A stretch of 64,000 nt of DNA from Euborellia annulipes. Lineage: Eukaryota > Arthropoda > Insecta > Dermaptera > Anisolabididae. Made by a program: the position numbers and the translations under genes. The DNA is taken from positions 109,326 to 173,325 of the forward strand of contig JAKCPI010016540.1 in the NCBI GenBank assembly GCA_023213315.1, read 5' to 3'. The notes beneath the pieces were generated by a model. The model ran no database searches and was not told the DNA's origin. It saw only the letters and a list, made by a program, of their open reading frames with translations. Positions 1-10,378 of the stretch are shown piece after piece (positions within the stretch are counted from its first letter, which is position 1; each line of letters begins with the position of its first letter).

Positions 1-75
1 ACAATATTCCGTGCTTAACTCAATTTTTAATTTTTTTTGGCGCTTGACACACTATTGCTTAACAGGGTCCAATTA

Positions 76-490
76 AGAAAGGCCTTGGAATATTCCAAAT
101 CACTTGTTGACATTCTTTTCCATCTCTAAAAATAGTTAGATTAGAGTAAAAGGTATTTTTTTACTTTTAATAAAAAGGGAATTGTTATTTTCATCTGTTT
201 TATTCCTATACAAACAGAGAGAGACAAGTCTATCTCTCGTTCAGTCGAGCGCGTTGCCGAGTTGCAGGCGCTGCTCTCTTTTTTGTGTTTAAAGTGAATC
301 AAAGTGAATAATTAATATAGTGTAACCCACCCTGACCACTCCGTCAGCAAACACACCCTCTTGAGAGTCTTATTAAAGGTAATTATTATGCATTTTATCG
401 TTGAGAAAAAAATGATAGAAACAAATAATTTGACTTCGAAAAACGATTCTTTTGAATATGAAATTAATTATTTTGTATTTCACTAAGGGT
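76..490 (+). repeat. Dispersed repeat A, copy 1
   Basis: About 400 bp closely matching 53206-53590 in the same orientation. Both begin near GGCCTTGGAATATTCCAAAT and end near TTTCACTAAGGGTAGA, and share the GC-rich box around GTCGAGCGCG. No coding potential or terminal repeats can be seen, so the class is unknown. Confidence 0.7.
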
Positions 491-653
491 AGGTATACCT
501 AATAGAAGGTAGGCACGCTACCAGCTACACCAAGCCAGAGGGCATTTTTTTTAAATCTTTTCTTAAGTCACCATTATTTATCATGAAATTTTATATTTAA
601 GTTAAATACCGCCCTAGGGGTGAAAATAAGATTTAAAGAAAAATATTTTTCTT

Positions 654-808
654 CAGGAATGAAAGTTAGAAAAAACGAAGCCAGAATTTTTTCTTTAAAA
701 ATATATTTTAACAGCTGACGTTTCGGCTTTGTTCAAAGCCATCCTCGGAGCTGTTAGTGGTCATCAACTTTCATTCCTGATACAAATTCCACCAGCCATA
801 AAATACCC
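654..808 (-). mobile_element. Small foldback element FB1, single copy
   Basis: About 155 bp. Read on the minus strand it runs from GGGTATTTTATGGCTGG to ACTTTCATTCCTG, with internal inverted ends AGGAATGAAAGTT and AACTTTCATTCCT. Between them lies a hammerhead-like motif (710-755). Related copies at 54549-54737 and 62544-63195 are inverted dimers. The size, ribozyme-like motif and 13-bp target duplication of the third copy resemble non-autonomous retroelements of the Penelope type; that class call is inference. Confidence 0.6.
710..755 (-). ncRNA. Hammerhead-ribozyme-like motif in FB1
   Basis: Minus strand order: AACAGCT, CCGAGGA, T, GGCTTT-GAAC-AAAGCC, GAAAC, GTC, AGCTGTT. The outer AACAGCT/AGCTGTT would be a perfect 7-bp stem I and GGCTTT/AAAGCC a 6-bp stem II, in the type I hammerhead order. 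Departures from consensus: C for U in CUGANGA, an extra U before stem II, and a stem III of only two pairs with no loop. It is probably inactive as a monomer, if it was ever active. Confidence 0.4.
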
Positions 809-814
809 TTATAC

Positions 815-1071
815 CAGCGTTTTCCAAACTGTGAGGCGCGGACTAGTCTAAGGGGTGGAGCGAATATTGGCTACCAGGACCAATTTTCCAAATGATTGCT
901 AGTTTTAATATAAATAAGAATAATTAAATAAAAATATTTTTATATAAATTTATATTTTTTAGCATTAAAATTTTTTGTTTTTCTAATTATTTTATAAAAT
1001 GGGGGGGGGAGGCGTCATAAGATTAATTATTTTTAAGGGAGGCGTGGTAACATAAAGTTTGGAAACCACTG
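815..1071. mobile_element. hAT-type MITE, CAGCGTTTTCCAAAC family
   Basis: Terminal inverted repeats CAGCGTTTTCCAAAC and GTTTGGAAACCACTG match the widespread arthropod hAT end CAGTGGTTCCCAAAC. Flanking octamers ccttatac and ctttacac agree at 6 of 8 positions, as for an aged 8-bp hAT target duplication. It contains a poly-G run near 1001 and no reading frame. Sister copies begin at 52916, 54775 and 63682. Confidence 0.7.
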
Positions 1072-1126
1072 CTTTACACGTTTTGCTGAATAATGTTTTG
1101 AATGATTTTTAAAAATATAGCCCTCG

Positions 1127-1275
1127 GGCTTGGCGTAGTTAATAGCGCGCCTGCCTTGTATACCAATGGTCGAGGGTTCGGATCCCAGGCAGTCCGATTA
1201 TTTTATTTAAGCCATTTGGATACCAAAGGGTTTGAATAAGAATGCCTGGACCAGACAAATAACGAGTATCGTTTA
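1127..1275 (+). repeat. tRNA-derived SINE, copy 1
   Basis: A tRNA-like head with an A-box-like segment (TGGCGTAGTTAATAGCGCG, 1131-1149) and a clear B box (GGGTTCGGATCCC, 1174-1186), followed by a body containing TTTATTTAAGCCATTTGGAT. The same head and body occur at 30964-31073. RNA polymerase III internal promoters are implied by the boxes. It is not an intact tRNA gene, because no cloverleaf closes. Confidence 0.7.
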
Positions 1276-1284
1276 AAGTCTTAA

Positions 1285-1653
1285 ATGGATAAATTTTTTT
1301 CGGGGGAGAGCCTGAACTCAAAAATTTTTCTGCGGAAAATTTTTTTAACGAAACTAAATTTTTTCCACTACTTTTGTTTTTGCTGAACCAAAATTTTCCG
1401 CCCTGCGGAAAAAATTTTTTTTCCCGTCCCGCCCGTGAAAATCATTTTACCTTTTTTTTAGAGATACGAAAATTTTGCCGCTCCGCGAAACATTTTCCCT
1501 TTTTTTTTACAGGGCTATATTTTTTCCCACTGCGGGGCCGATCAAGCATTTCGGGGGGGGGGGGGAGGGCGAGATCCCCAAATGTCTGTATATCCCTATA
1601 TATGAAAATTTGTGGGGGGGGGGCGGGCCCCCTCCTCTTATATACGCCCCTTG
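1285..1653 (-). mobile_element. hAT-type MITE, diverged relative of 60998-61248
   Basis: Inverted relative to the intact copy at 60998-61248. The blocks TTCTGCGGAAAATTTTT, TGTCTGTATAT and TATATACGCCCCTT appear in the same order as in the reverse complement of that copy. The left terminus is eroded. It carries two long poly-G runs (about 1553-1565 and 1614-1623). Confidence 0.6.
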
Positions 1654-1659
1654 TGTATG

Positions 1660-2678
1660 CGTGTGTGAATGGTTTTTTAATAAAAAAAAAAAAAAAAATA
1701 TTATAAATATTAGTAAAATAAGCATAAAAACTCAAAATAAGCAAAAAAAGCATAAAAAATGCAATCTCAATGCACTTAGTTTTTCGTAATTCGTGTAGAA
1801 ATTAAATATCTAATGGTTGCTTATAAAATTGAGCAATAAGCATTTTGCTTAAAATCCGGTCTCTAATGATAAACTAACATATTTTCATACGAGACTTAAA
1901 AAAAAATTAGTTGGTTTTTTTTGAGCCACCCTAGTGTATATATTGAATATATATAATTTTATATAAATATATATAATTTTTATCTTTTCTTAGACGTCCG
2001 CGGCCCACAACTGGGAACCGCTGATGTACAACGTTTCGACTGCTTATTCTGCAGTCGTTATCAAGTACTGTACTGTACACTTGTTCCGACTCAGGAGCCG
2101 AAGAGAGAAGAAACTCAAACTATGATCGAACAATTTAACGTTTAAAAATAGTTTAAACCATCAATTTGATTTTAATTTTTAGAATCTGACAGGTCGGTCA
2201 CCAAATTGGAAAATAATTCAAGGCCTCTGACCAGACGGAAGTGGGTTTGGCAAAAATGAAGCAAGATCCCTCAGGCTCTTGCACTCATGACCTCCCAGAT
2301 TCCTATTCCTTGGATGAATCGATTTTGTTAACGAGCATAACGTCAAATGACAAATTGAAAACGCCGATAATGAGCTTAACTTCCGTTAAATATATGATAT
2401 TAAATTTTAATATCTATAATTTGATCCAGAGCCAAAAATTTAAAGACAATTCAACGAAAATTCAATTTTCAAAATTGAATTTTATATCAATAAAAAATAT
2501 CTATACTGCGTCCGCCTTCGGAATTCCAAGGGCCAGGAAATAGAGGCGTGACCTCTCTACCTACTTTTTCTAATCCCCTCTCCTGGATATTATTTTGATA
2601 TTTTTGATTAAATGATATTTTTTGGAGAGTATCCAACCACGAGTCCCTTTTTAAGTGACCTGTCAGAAAGTCTGACCC
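1660..2678. other. Unassigned AT-rich interval
   Basis: No convincing gene. Near 2029-2060 there is a stem (CGACTGC...GCAGTCG) next to AAACGTT on the minus strand, similar in plan to the hammerhead-like motifs elsewhere. The 100-codon open frame at 2241-2543 has no recognisable motif and biased AT composition; I regard it as chance. Confidence 0.5.
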
Positions 2679-2720
2679 TTGAGTCCCTTCTTGAAGAAGA
2701 AGAGTCAAGAAGGGACTCAA
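2679..2720. repeat. Perfect 16-bp stem-loop
   Basis: TTGAGTCCCTTCTTGA at 2679-2694 and its exact reverse complement at 2705-2720 are separated by ten bases. It is not part of any other repeat I identified here. Confidence 0.75.
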
Positions 2721-3148
2721 CAAGACATCGAGTGCCCTTTCAATTCGCGAATTGTTAACATCATAAATTTGAAATTATCTCAAGTCCATCATTGAAAAGT
2801 CGAGCATCGAGAGGTGCTTGGGAATATCGAGGCTGACTGACTGACTGAATCCCTACAATTAAAACATTCTTCAGTCTCCAATCAATCACTTTTTAAATAA
2901 CTCTTGAAAACAATAAACATAATTGGACCCTGTTATGCATTAGTGTGTCAAGCGCCAAAAAAAATTAAAAATTGAGTTAAGCACGGAATATTGTTTCAAA
3001 TGCTATAATTAATAGTATTTTTTATGAAATATGTCCTAAAAAAATTTATATTTAATTTTACTTGCACAATTGACAAAAAAAAAAAAATTATATATAATCC
3101 AATGAAAACAAAAAACTTTAATGTTAATTTTCTCAAAACTCGGTAGCT

Positions 3149-3183
3149 GGCGCTTGACACACTAATGCGTAACAGGGTCCAAT
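3149..3183 (+). repeat. Third partial copy of the inverted repeat end
   Basis: Matches positions 39-73 in the same orientation, ending in GTAACAGGGTCCAAT. It lies 155 bp outside the right arm and suggests that this terminus belongs to a repeated family or marks a second nested boundary. Confidence 0.65.
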
Positions 3184-3620
3184 AATTATTTGTCTCATCT
3201 ATTGAAAATTTTCATATAAAAGTTAATAATTGATAATCTCTTGTATTCATAGGCGCAGGAACTGGGGGGGGGGCAAGGGGGGGCAAAATTTCTTCTTTTA
3301 TTTCATTTATTTTTAAAAATGATATATTTTTACTTTTCAAAAATAAAATCTAAATTAAAAAAATTAAAAGAGTAAGAAATTCATTTTTTTCCAAAATATT
3401 TTATATAGACCCTATTGTATTTCTAATTTCTAAAAACATTTTATATTGAATTAAAAGAAGAAAATTAAAAATATTTATTTCTTTCAAATAGTATAAATAT
3501 AGCCTAAAAAATTTTTGATAAAATCACTAGCAAATTTTTTAAAATTTTAATTTTATTAAAATTGTGATTTTATTTAAAATTGTTAAAGCTTTATAGTAGA
3601 TTTATTTTGTTTTATATTAT

Positions 3621-4300
3621 TTACACAATTAAGGCGGGCGGCGCGGCTAGTATCAGTATTATTTTGTGAAAATTGTTTGAAGTACACTTTATTATATTTA
3701 ATTTTTTTTTTTATTATTTATTATTAATAGTGGTATTTTAATTATTTAATTAAATTTTATTAATATTAAAATTCCTGATCAAAAGCTATTTATTGTCTTC
3801 ATGTAGCTTCTTTTCTCTTTTCTAAACTCTATGCCTTCATAGATACTCTTTGCTCTTATTCTATACTCGTTGATTCAAGTTGAAATTGGTCTTGTGATAT
3901 TCTGACGTTTAATTTTTTTTTGTGTTGTGTTCTCTCCTTGTCTTCAATATTCCTATCGAAATTTTCTTCTCAAATGTGTGAGTAGCATTTATAAATAAAT
4001 AAATATTAATATTTTAATAAAATATATTGGTAGATATAATTATTAATAAGGTTATTTTTGATATATGACAGCACTCATCCGTAGACACATTCATTCCATA
4101 CAAATACACCTTAATTATATTATTTAAATAATTAGTACAAATTTAAAATTATATAATTCCTGATTTATTATGCCATGGATTTACGATCGTATATATTTTT
4201 AATATAATTTAGAGCTATAAACATACAAACACATCTTCACAGAAACCTAATCAATTTTCTTAAATTTTTGAGTAGTGAGGATATTCAAGGCAGCCAAAAG
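3621..4300 (+). repeat. Cargo segment shared with 28.7-29.4 kb
   Basis: Starts with a Helitron-3'-like end (GGCGGGCGGCGCGGCTAG then T, 3633-3651), continues with a scrap of repeat X (GAAAATTGTTTGAAGTACAC) and AT-rich DNA, and ends at CAAGGCAGCCAAAAG. It is nearly identical to about 28700-29384. No reading frame of note. Confidence 0.75.
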
Positions 4301-4696
4301 CATAGGCGCCGGAACTGGGGGGGGGCAAGGGTACATTGCCCCCCCCCCTGGCATCCTATAGGGGGGGATAGAGGGGGGGCAAAATTTCTTCTTTTATTTC
4401 ATTTATTTTTAAAAATGATATATTTTTACTTTTGAAAAATAAAATCTTCTAAATTAAAAAAAATTAAAAGAGTAAGAAATTCATTTTTTTTCCAAATTTT
4501 TTCCAAAAATTTTTGAAAATCACTACCAAATTTTTTAAAATTTTAATTTTATTAAAATTGTGATTTTATTTAAAATTTTTAAAGTTTTATAGTAGATTTG
4601 TTTTTGTTTTATACTATTTGAACATATTAAATTATTTTAATTTTCTAAAAAAAATTTTTGCCCCCCCCCTGATTCAAATTCGTTCCGGCGCCCCTG
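4301..4696 (+). mobile_element. Z-family hAT MITE
   Basis: Left end CATAGGCGCCGGAACTG; right end TTCCGGCGCCCCTG, its inverted partner. Poly-G/poly-C tracts lie just inside both ends and the interior is strongly AT-rich. Other copies: 10379-10886 (with TSD), 18566-24163 (split by a retrotransposon), 28280 onward, and 51490-51706 (internally deleted). Confidence 0.75.
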
Positions 4697-4869
4697 CTTG
4701 TATTATATTAAATTGTCTGTCCCTCTCTGACCAATTTCTTGGGTACATACCTTTTTTTATTCTTAAAAACATTGTACGAAAAAATTAATTAGAATAACTA
4801 CAGTGGAATTTTAGAATATTATAATAATATAAAACAGGTGTTACATAGTTTTTCAAGATATAAATATAT

Positions 4870-5345
4870 GTCACACACAAAAATCTGGTGGGACAAGCAG
4901 TGGCGTAACGTACACCCCCGCAAACCCCGCGGGCGGGCTGGGCGGGCCTCCAAGACCATGAAAAAATGATATATTCTTTTTTTCCTTTTATAATATATCA
5001 TTTTTCCGTTTTCACCTGAGCCCCGAGGGGCCCGGGCCCTCTTAAAGACAAAACTTTGAATAAAAAATGCTGAAATATTAATATATTTCATTTTTATAAT
5101 ACTTTTATTTGTGGGGGGGGGGGGCCCCCCCAAGGGGGGTAAAAGGGTAATATCCCCCCCTCCCCCGAGATTTGAAAATAAAATTCTTTTTTTCGCAAAA
5201 AAATTTTTTTTTAATGTAAATTTTCAAATATTAATACTTACAAATTTGATTTGTATTTATATTCTGGCAAACAAGTACAGAATTCTCCTTTAAATTACCG
5301 AAATTAAGAAAAAATTGTGTGCTGTGCGACCAGTCACACCGATAC
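4870..5345. repeat. Nested MITE cluster in a split snap-back repeat
   Basis: A half snap-back repeat (AAATCTGGTGGGACAAG, 4880-4897) is followed at 4898 by a MITE-like end CAGTGGCGTAACG. The region ends with the opposite half snap-back (TGTGCTGTGCGACCAGTCAC, 5319-5338). The 5110-5340 part resembles the reverse complement of the element at 63711-63979. The order of insertion cannot be resolved by eye. Confidence 0.5.
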
Positions 5346-5394
5346 CTTCTTCTGGATTACATGAGTTATATCCGAATTTTTGCAAATTCAACCA

Positions 5395-5478
5395 ACTGTG
5401 GCCTCAAGCCAGAAGGAGGTGGTTTTAGTCCCTCTGGCTATACGAAAGGACCGCCGAAGTAGGGGGCGCGGTTAGTTA
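5395..5478 (+). mobile_element. Helitron-like 3' end fragment 1
   Basis: GC-rich segment beginning GGCCTCAAGCCAGAAGGAGG and ending GGGGGCGCGGTTAG|TTAATAATTA. A related segment at 5828-5904 ends in the canonical CTAG|T. No 5' end is visible. Confidence 0.5.
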
Positions 5479-5827
5479 ATAATTAAAAATATAATAAATA
5501 AGCAAGATTTTGTTATAATTAATTCATTTTCTTCTATAATAATATTATAAAACGGTTCTAATTTAACTGAGCCTTTCTTAATCGGCTTACAGGGTGGTTC
5601 TATTAAGCATGCCTTTTTTTTATAAATAGTTAACGAGCTTATAAACGGAAGCCCTTCTGGCCGCCAGCATAAAATTTGCTCAAACTTAAAAAAGATTCGT
5701 TAAAGTTAATTTTGAAGGCTCAGGAAATAATCTAAAAATTAGAAATACTAACGATTGCAATGTTAAAAAAATAAAATTTAAAATAAAGGAAAATTATTTT
5801 TATTTAAAATATTATAAAGAGAGAGTA

Positions 5828-5904
5828 CAAATGCGGCCTCAAGCCATCAGGAGATGGTTTTGTCCCTCTGAGAGGACCGTCGAAGTTGGGTGGCGCGGCT
5901 AGTT
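5828..5904 (+). mobile_element. Helitron-like 3' end fragment 2
   Basis: Begins GCGGCCTCAAGCCATCAGGA and ends GGTGGCGCGGCTAG followed by T, the usual Helitron 3' terminus and target base. It repeats the 5395-5478 segment in the same orientation about 430 bp downstream, including the following TTAATAATTA. Confidence 0.55.
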
Positions 5905-6417
5905 AATAATTAACACCACTTTGGAATAAATTAAATATTTAAAAGAAAATATAGTAAATTGGTCTATACATAAACGGTACGTCACAAAGAAATTATTTTT
6001 TTTTAAATAAGGGAAAGGGTAATTTTAACAAATGGCGGGTTCAATTTCAATTACAAGGGCGGGCGGCTTCTTTGAGGGCACAAAGGGCGAAGATTGGTCC
6101 AGGATGCAATCACCTGGAATAGCCAACCGGCCCACCTTTTTTTTAATTTCAAAAGTAAACAATAACGAAAATTAACACTATTTCTGACAACTTACTATTT
6201 TATCTTCATATTTTTTTTTTTTTTTTTTTTTTGAGGCTAAAAAACAAATTTCCAGGGACGATTTAATTATTTAATGTTCATTTATTTTTACTTTCTTTTA
6301 CCCTGTATATGAAATATATAGAGAGAAAATATTGTTTTTAAATATCTTTTCAATTCATTTTCAAGTCAAATGAACTTCAAACATCATTGAATTGATTAAA
6401 AGGTATTGGGAATCAAT

Positions 6418-6655
6418 GGTGAATCTAGAGGAGTTTTTCAGGGGACCCCCTTCCGCCTATAATTTGGTGTGACTGGTCTCACCAGCACACAACTTTCTCT
6501 TACTTTCGATAATTTAAAGTTGCATTTTTTTTTTTTTACCAGATTATATTAATATATACAAATCAAATTTTTAAAATTTTATATTAAAACATATTTTTCT
6601 CAAATCCCGGGGGGGGGGGGGTAATTATTTTCTTTACCCTCCTACCCCTTGGTTG
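6418..6655 (+). mobile_element. Y-family MITE carrying a half snap-back repeat
   Basis: Same order of blocks as 63711-63979: GTGTGACTGGTCTCACCAGC, CTTACTTTCGATAATTTAAA, an AT-rich middle, then a poly-G run followed by TAATTATTTTCTTTACCC. The ends are degraded. Confidence 0.5.
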
Positions 6656-6720
6656 AAATATTTAAGGAAGAACTATGAATAGTTTAAAATGCATATTACA
6701 AAGATGACATTTATTTTTAG

Positions 6721-6812
6721 AAAATCTGGTGTGACTGGTCGGCACACAATTTTTTCTTGCCTTCAGTAATAGAAAGTTGTGTACGATCAGTCACACCTGA
6801 TTTTTTATTGAA
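6721..6812. repeat. Snap-back repeat SB
   Basis: AAATCTGGTGTGACTGGTC at the left and GATCAGTCACACCTGATTTT at the right form a hairpin around a short loop. One of about fourteen full or half copies in the window. The arms are about 38 bp in well-preserved copies. Confidence 0.75.
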
Positions 6813-7164
6813 TAAGTATCATATCGAGAACAAGATTAAGTTGAGATTAAATACCTGGCCCCTTGCTGCTTACATTTTTTGTTTAAATACAATAAACAGC
6901 TACTTCATTTTTTCATATCATATTAAAGATACATATATTTTTTTCTTATTAAATTTATTTTGTCCTTCTCTTTGACCCGTGGCTCATAAATATTGCATTA
7001 GCTTCTTGTACTAAGGTTTGGGGGTCCGCCCTCTTTCCTTCTCAAGCGAGAAAAATTGCAATGGAGTATTCGTGTAATAAAATATATCTTTACTTTTTAC
7101 TTACGCCGTCCCTTTTACCGCCGACTCGCACCGCGGCAATAATAAAGGCAAAGAAAGAAGAAAA

Positions 7165-7480
7165 AGATTGGATTCATGTCAAAGTTCGATGTCGAGATTT
7201 TGATGGATATACACGTTTTGAGGTCCCCTGAAAAAAAAGTGGTTTTCGCAAGATGGTCTGTCTCTCTGTGTGTATGTGTCAATTTTAAGCATGAAGGAAT
7301 TGAGCTACGAAGTTGAAATTTTATATTTAAATTAGCCACCCCCCTGAAGCGTGAAAATAAGCTTTTAATCAAAATCGGCCAAAGAGTGCTAGTAATTTAC
7401 TGATGTACTTATTCGTTTTTTTCAATTTTCTCAAAATTCGCTCCAACGATTTTGATTAAAATACAAAAATCAATTATTTT
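7165..7480 (+). repeat. Repeat X, fragment
   Basis: Contains the diagnostic order: TTCATGTCAAAGTTCGATGT, GATATACACGTTTTGAGGTC, AATTTTAAGCATGAAGGAAT, GAAATTTTATATTTAA, TTACTGATGTACTTATTCG, AACGATTTTGATTAAAA. It stops before the snap-back end seen in complete copies. Confidence 0.7.
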
Positions 7481-7630
7481 TTTTTTTTTAAGATCTTCGG
7501 TATTTAGGCATCGATTGGCAGCTAATTCAAAAAAAAATAAATTTTTCTCGATTGAGACGGTAACCTCTGACCTCTAGCGCAAGCTGATAAATTGACTTTA
7601 TTTTAACTATTACCCATTTCGATTCATTAC

Positions 7631-7800
7631 TATATATAAAACGCTAGCCAGGGACTTTCTGTGTGTAGTGTGTATGTGGCTTTCAGGGAAAAAGGAAATG
7701 GAGTTAGTGAGGGAAATTTAAAACTTTCCAAACAGTGAGCAAGAATAAACATGATTTGCTCACCGAAGGCGAGCATGGGGTCCAGGGGGCTTGGCTTTCT
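7631..7800 (+). mobile_element. Helitron-like fragment
   Basis: CTATATATAAAACGCTAGCC followed by a GT-rich stretch resembles the TCTATATATA-type Helitron 5' start. GTGAGCAAGAATA and CACCGAAGGCGAGCATGGGG follow; similar pieces recur at 16110-16210, 35950-35985 and 39450-39545. The end is lost. Confidence 0.4.
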
Positions 7801-10370
7801 ATTATAATGCGTTCTGATTACAAAAAAAGAAATCGGACCTCTCGATTTAAATCACTGAATGAAACCAATTTTTTTTTTTTGTGTTATTCTAATGGTGTCT
7901 CTATATCAATTTCGAGTTTTTATTGTTTGAATTCAATTTTTAGATTTTCAAGGGTAGTTTTATGTCATTTTCTATTTCTTTTTTTTCACCTTTCGTCGAC
8001 AAACAACTATTCATTTATTTAATGACATTAAAATAAATCGTTGACCTATATTCAGGTGGGATGAAGAAACTGACTGCCGGTCTGTCATCCCATCTTCGTC
8101 CTCTCGTCTAGTTTTCCTCTTCTAATGTTACTTTAATATTTGTAGGGTGACCTTTTTTCTTCGGCCACCCAGGGTGTTTTTCGATCAAATAAAATGATAT
8201 AATCACAAGGCCACTAATATTGAATTAGATACTCGTCCCTGAAAAATTTAATCGGATTAATAATAACTAATTTTTCTAGTAAATACCAAGATTATTAAAA
8301 AATATTTTTTAATTTAGGTTTTTCGATTTAAATTGCAATTTTAAAATAATATTTAAGTAATTATTTATAATTAATCGAAAAATGCAAGCCTTTAAAGATG
8401 TTTTAGAAGAATTTCCTAGTGAAAAACAACGTATTAACCTATTTTAATTTTAAATAAGAAATTCTATAAAAGAACAAATTCAAATTCACATTTATTTCAA
8501 ATTTACGGAATTAAATTTAAATATAAAGACTCTTTTTTTATTAAATACTGTACTTTACATTTTTGAAAAACGTAATTTTTGAGCTTCATTTGTTTGATTA
8601 GAAACAGAGCAACTAGCTTTTGAGGGCGGAGGGGGCGAAGCTAACTGGGGCGCCGTTTTTCGTTCGACCTTTTTTTTTAGTATTTGAATCTCGTTTGAGC
8701 TTTTTTTTTGTAATTTTTCTCCGGATATAAAATGAATTTATTATGAAATTTCAAAAAAAAAAAAAAACTTCAAATGTTAAAATGAAGTATTTCAGACAAT
8801 AATATTTTCCGTACGAATTTAAGAATACATATATTATATAAAACAAATGTATTGAGAAAATATGAACTGTAGGCCTAGAGGGTAGGGCAAATGGACTTTA
8901 GCCTATAGGCGGCATACTCTTAAATCCGACCCTGTTAATGATTTGGAAAATTTCTAAAATGAATTTCTTTCCAAATCTCTATTAATATTATTTGCTTCTA
9001 ATAGAAAGTAAATATTTTTCTGGTAGTGAATAAATTTCTTCAAGGGTTTTTCTTTTTTATTTGATACTGATTTTTTTCAATTATTTAAGAATTTAAAAAA
9101 ATGCAAAACAAAAATTCAATTTTTTTTTGTAACATTAGGATATTAGAATCCAGGTTTAAACAGAGAAAGGGAGAAATACATAATACAAAAAGAGACCAGG
9201 TTATTTTGCACCGGAAAAGATCAATAATTATGTATTCAACTGGAAATCCTTATCTCACAAATTTTGAAAAGTATACAAAACGGTTATTAAAGTTTACTTG
9301 GACTCTTCTACTTCCTCAAGAGTGTACCTCTCAAGTTACATACGAAATTCAATCAAGTGTTGAAATTCTTCGGGAGTGGAATAGTTTGATAAGCCTTCCC
9401 TCCCCTTCGTTTATAAATTCAAATATTAATAAAGTCATACTGTTAATTTTAAGTTCTTAGTTGTTTTTTTTTTTTTTTTTTCTTAAATTAGATCCCTTTA
9501 TTTTCTGATATTAAAGACTTACCTGGTTTAAATCTAAAATAAAAGTTTTGCAACTCGATTGCCTATTTTTTTAAGAATAAATTATATTCCAATCAACTGA
9601 TTTTTATAATTAAACATGGTGGACTAGACCTGAATATAAAAAGTGAAAGTTAAGAAAATCGTGATTGACGATAAATATTTACGGCTCTCTACGGGCCGAT
9701 GTTAATTCGATTACAATTCTAATATTTAAAGTTTTGGTTTATTTTCTTTCATTACATTAGATTTCTTTCATTTATAATACGATTCAATCACCTAGAACTA
9801 TAATTTGCCAAACTTCATCCTTTTCCGTTGAGTGGTTGGTTGGTTCTAGAGATATAATCAAATTAAGATTTTTGGGGTTTTTGAAATGTAAAGCTATGTT
9901 TAAAAAAAAAAAAATTTCCAATCTAAATTAATTTTTAATCATTTTTAAATGAAGCTTTTATTAAATTTCTAACTTCACAAAATTTTCCTTATACTTCAGA
10001 TTGCTAATTATATGTGAAAAAACTCGAAACTTGATTACTATATATATCGGTCGGATGAGTTTGCTAGTTGACTATAGTCTATAGAAGTGAAGCATCCGGC
10101 CTTAAAAAAATTGGCGAGCTAGATTTTTCAATTTCATAATAACAAAGCAAAATGAATCTTTGATATTTCTTGAATTTCAATTAAATTTTATTAAGTTAAT
10201 TGAATCGAAATACCCAAAACTCGGGTCACGTTTTTCTGTTAGATACCTAGAAAGTAATATTGTGACTTTTATGAAACTTTTTGGTCTCAAATACAGTAAT
10301 AATAATAATCCGAGTTTATTATACTGGTACATATATTTTTTAAACGTATAAGAAATTTTATTAAAAGACA
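7800..10370. other. AT-rich interval, no supported gene
   Basis: Mostly single-copy-looking AT-rich DNA with poly-A/T runs. The longest open frame (9101-9460, plus, 119 codons) shows no recognisable domain, has lysine- and isoleucine-heavy composition expected of AT-rich DNA, and lacks supporting context. I cannot exclude a small exon there. Confidence 0.5.
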
Positions 10371-10378
10371 AGTGGGTT

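Larger units (their letters stand above)
1..2994. mobile_element. Region bracketed by 74-bp terminal inverted repeats
   Basis: Positions 1-74 and 2921-2994 are inverted copies of each other with only two or three mismatches; both carry the motif GGCGCTTGACACACTA. The left arm starts exactly at the window edge, so the repeat may be longer. A third partial copy of the inner part of the arm, in the left-arm orientation, lies at 3149-3183. The interior is a mosaic: a dispersed repeat (76-490), a foldback element (654-808), a hAT MITE (815-1071), a SINE head (1127-1275), a MITE (1285-1653) and unassigned AT-rich DNA (1660-2920). No transposase reading frame is visible. It could be a non-autonomous DNA transposon bloated by nested insertions, or two separate repeat ends facing each other. 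Confidence 0.6.
3248..4696 (+). mobile_element. Composite hAT-type element with cargo and 8-bp TSD
   Basis: The octamer cttgtatt occurs immediately before the left terminus (3240-3247) and immediately after the right terminus (4697-4704). The left part (3248-about 3620) is the 5' portion of a MITE family here called Z (end CATAGGCGC.GGAAC). The right part (4301-4696) is a second, nearly complete Z copy in the same orientation, ending TTCCGGCGCCCCTG. Between them is about 680 bp of unrelated cargo. Duplication of the target around the outermost ends is what would be expected if the two Z copies and the cargo moved as one unit; 8 bp is the hAT hallmark. Confidence 0.7.

Noticed and set aside
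1374..1753. Overlapping open frames of 100-110 codons on both strands
   Set aside because: They arise from poly-G, poly-A and poly-T tracts of a MITE that lack stop codons.
9101..9460. 119-codon open frame on the plus strand as a possible gene
   Set aside because: No recognisable domain, composition expected from AT-rich DNA, and no promoter, splice or context support.
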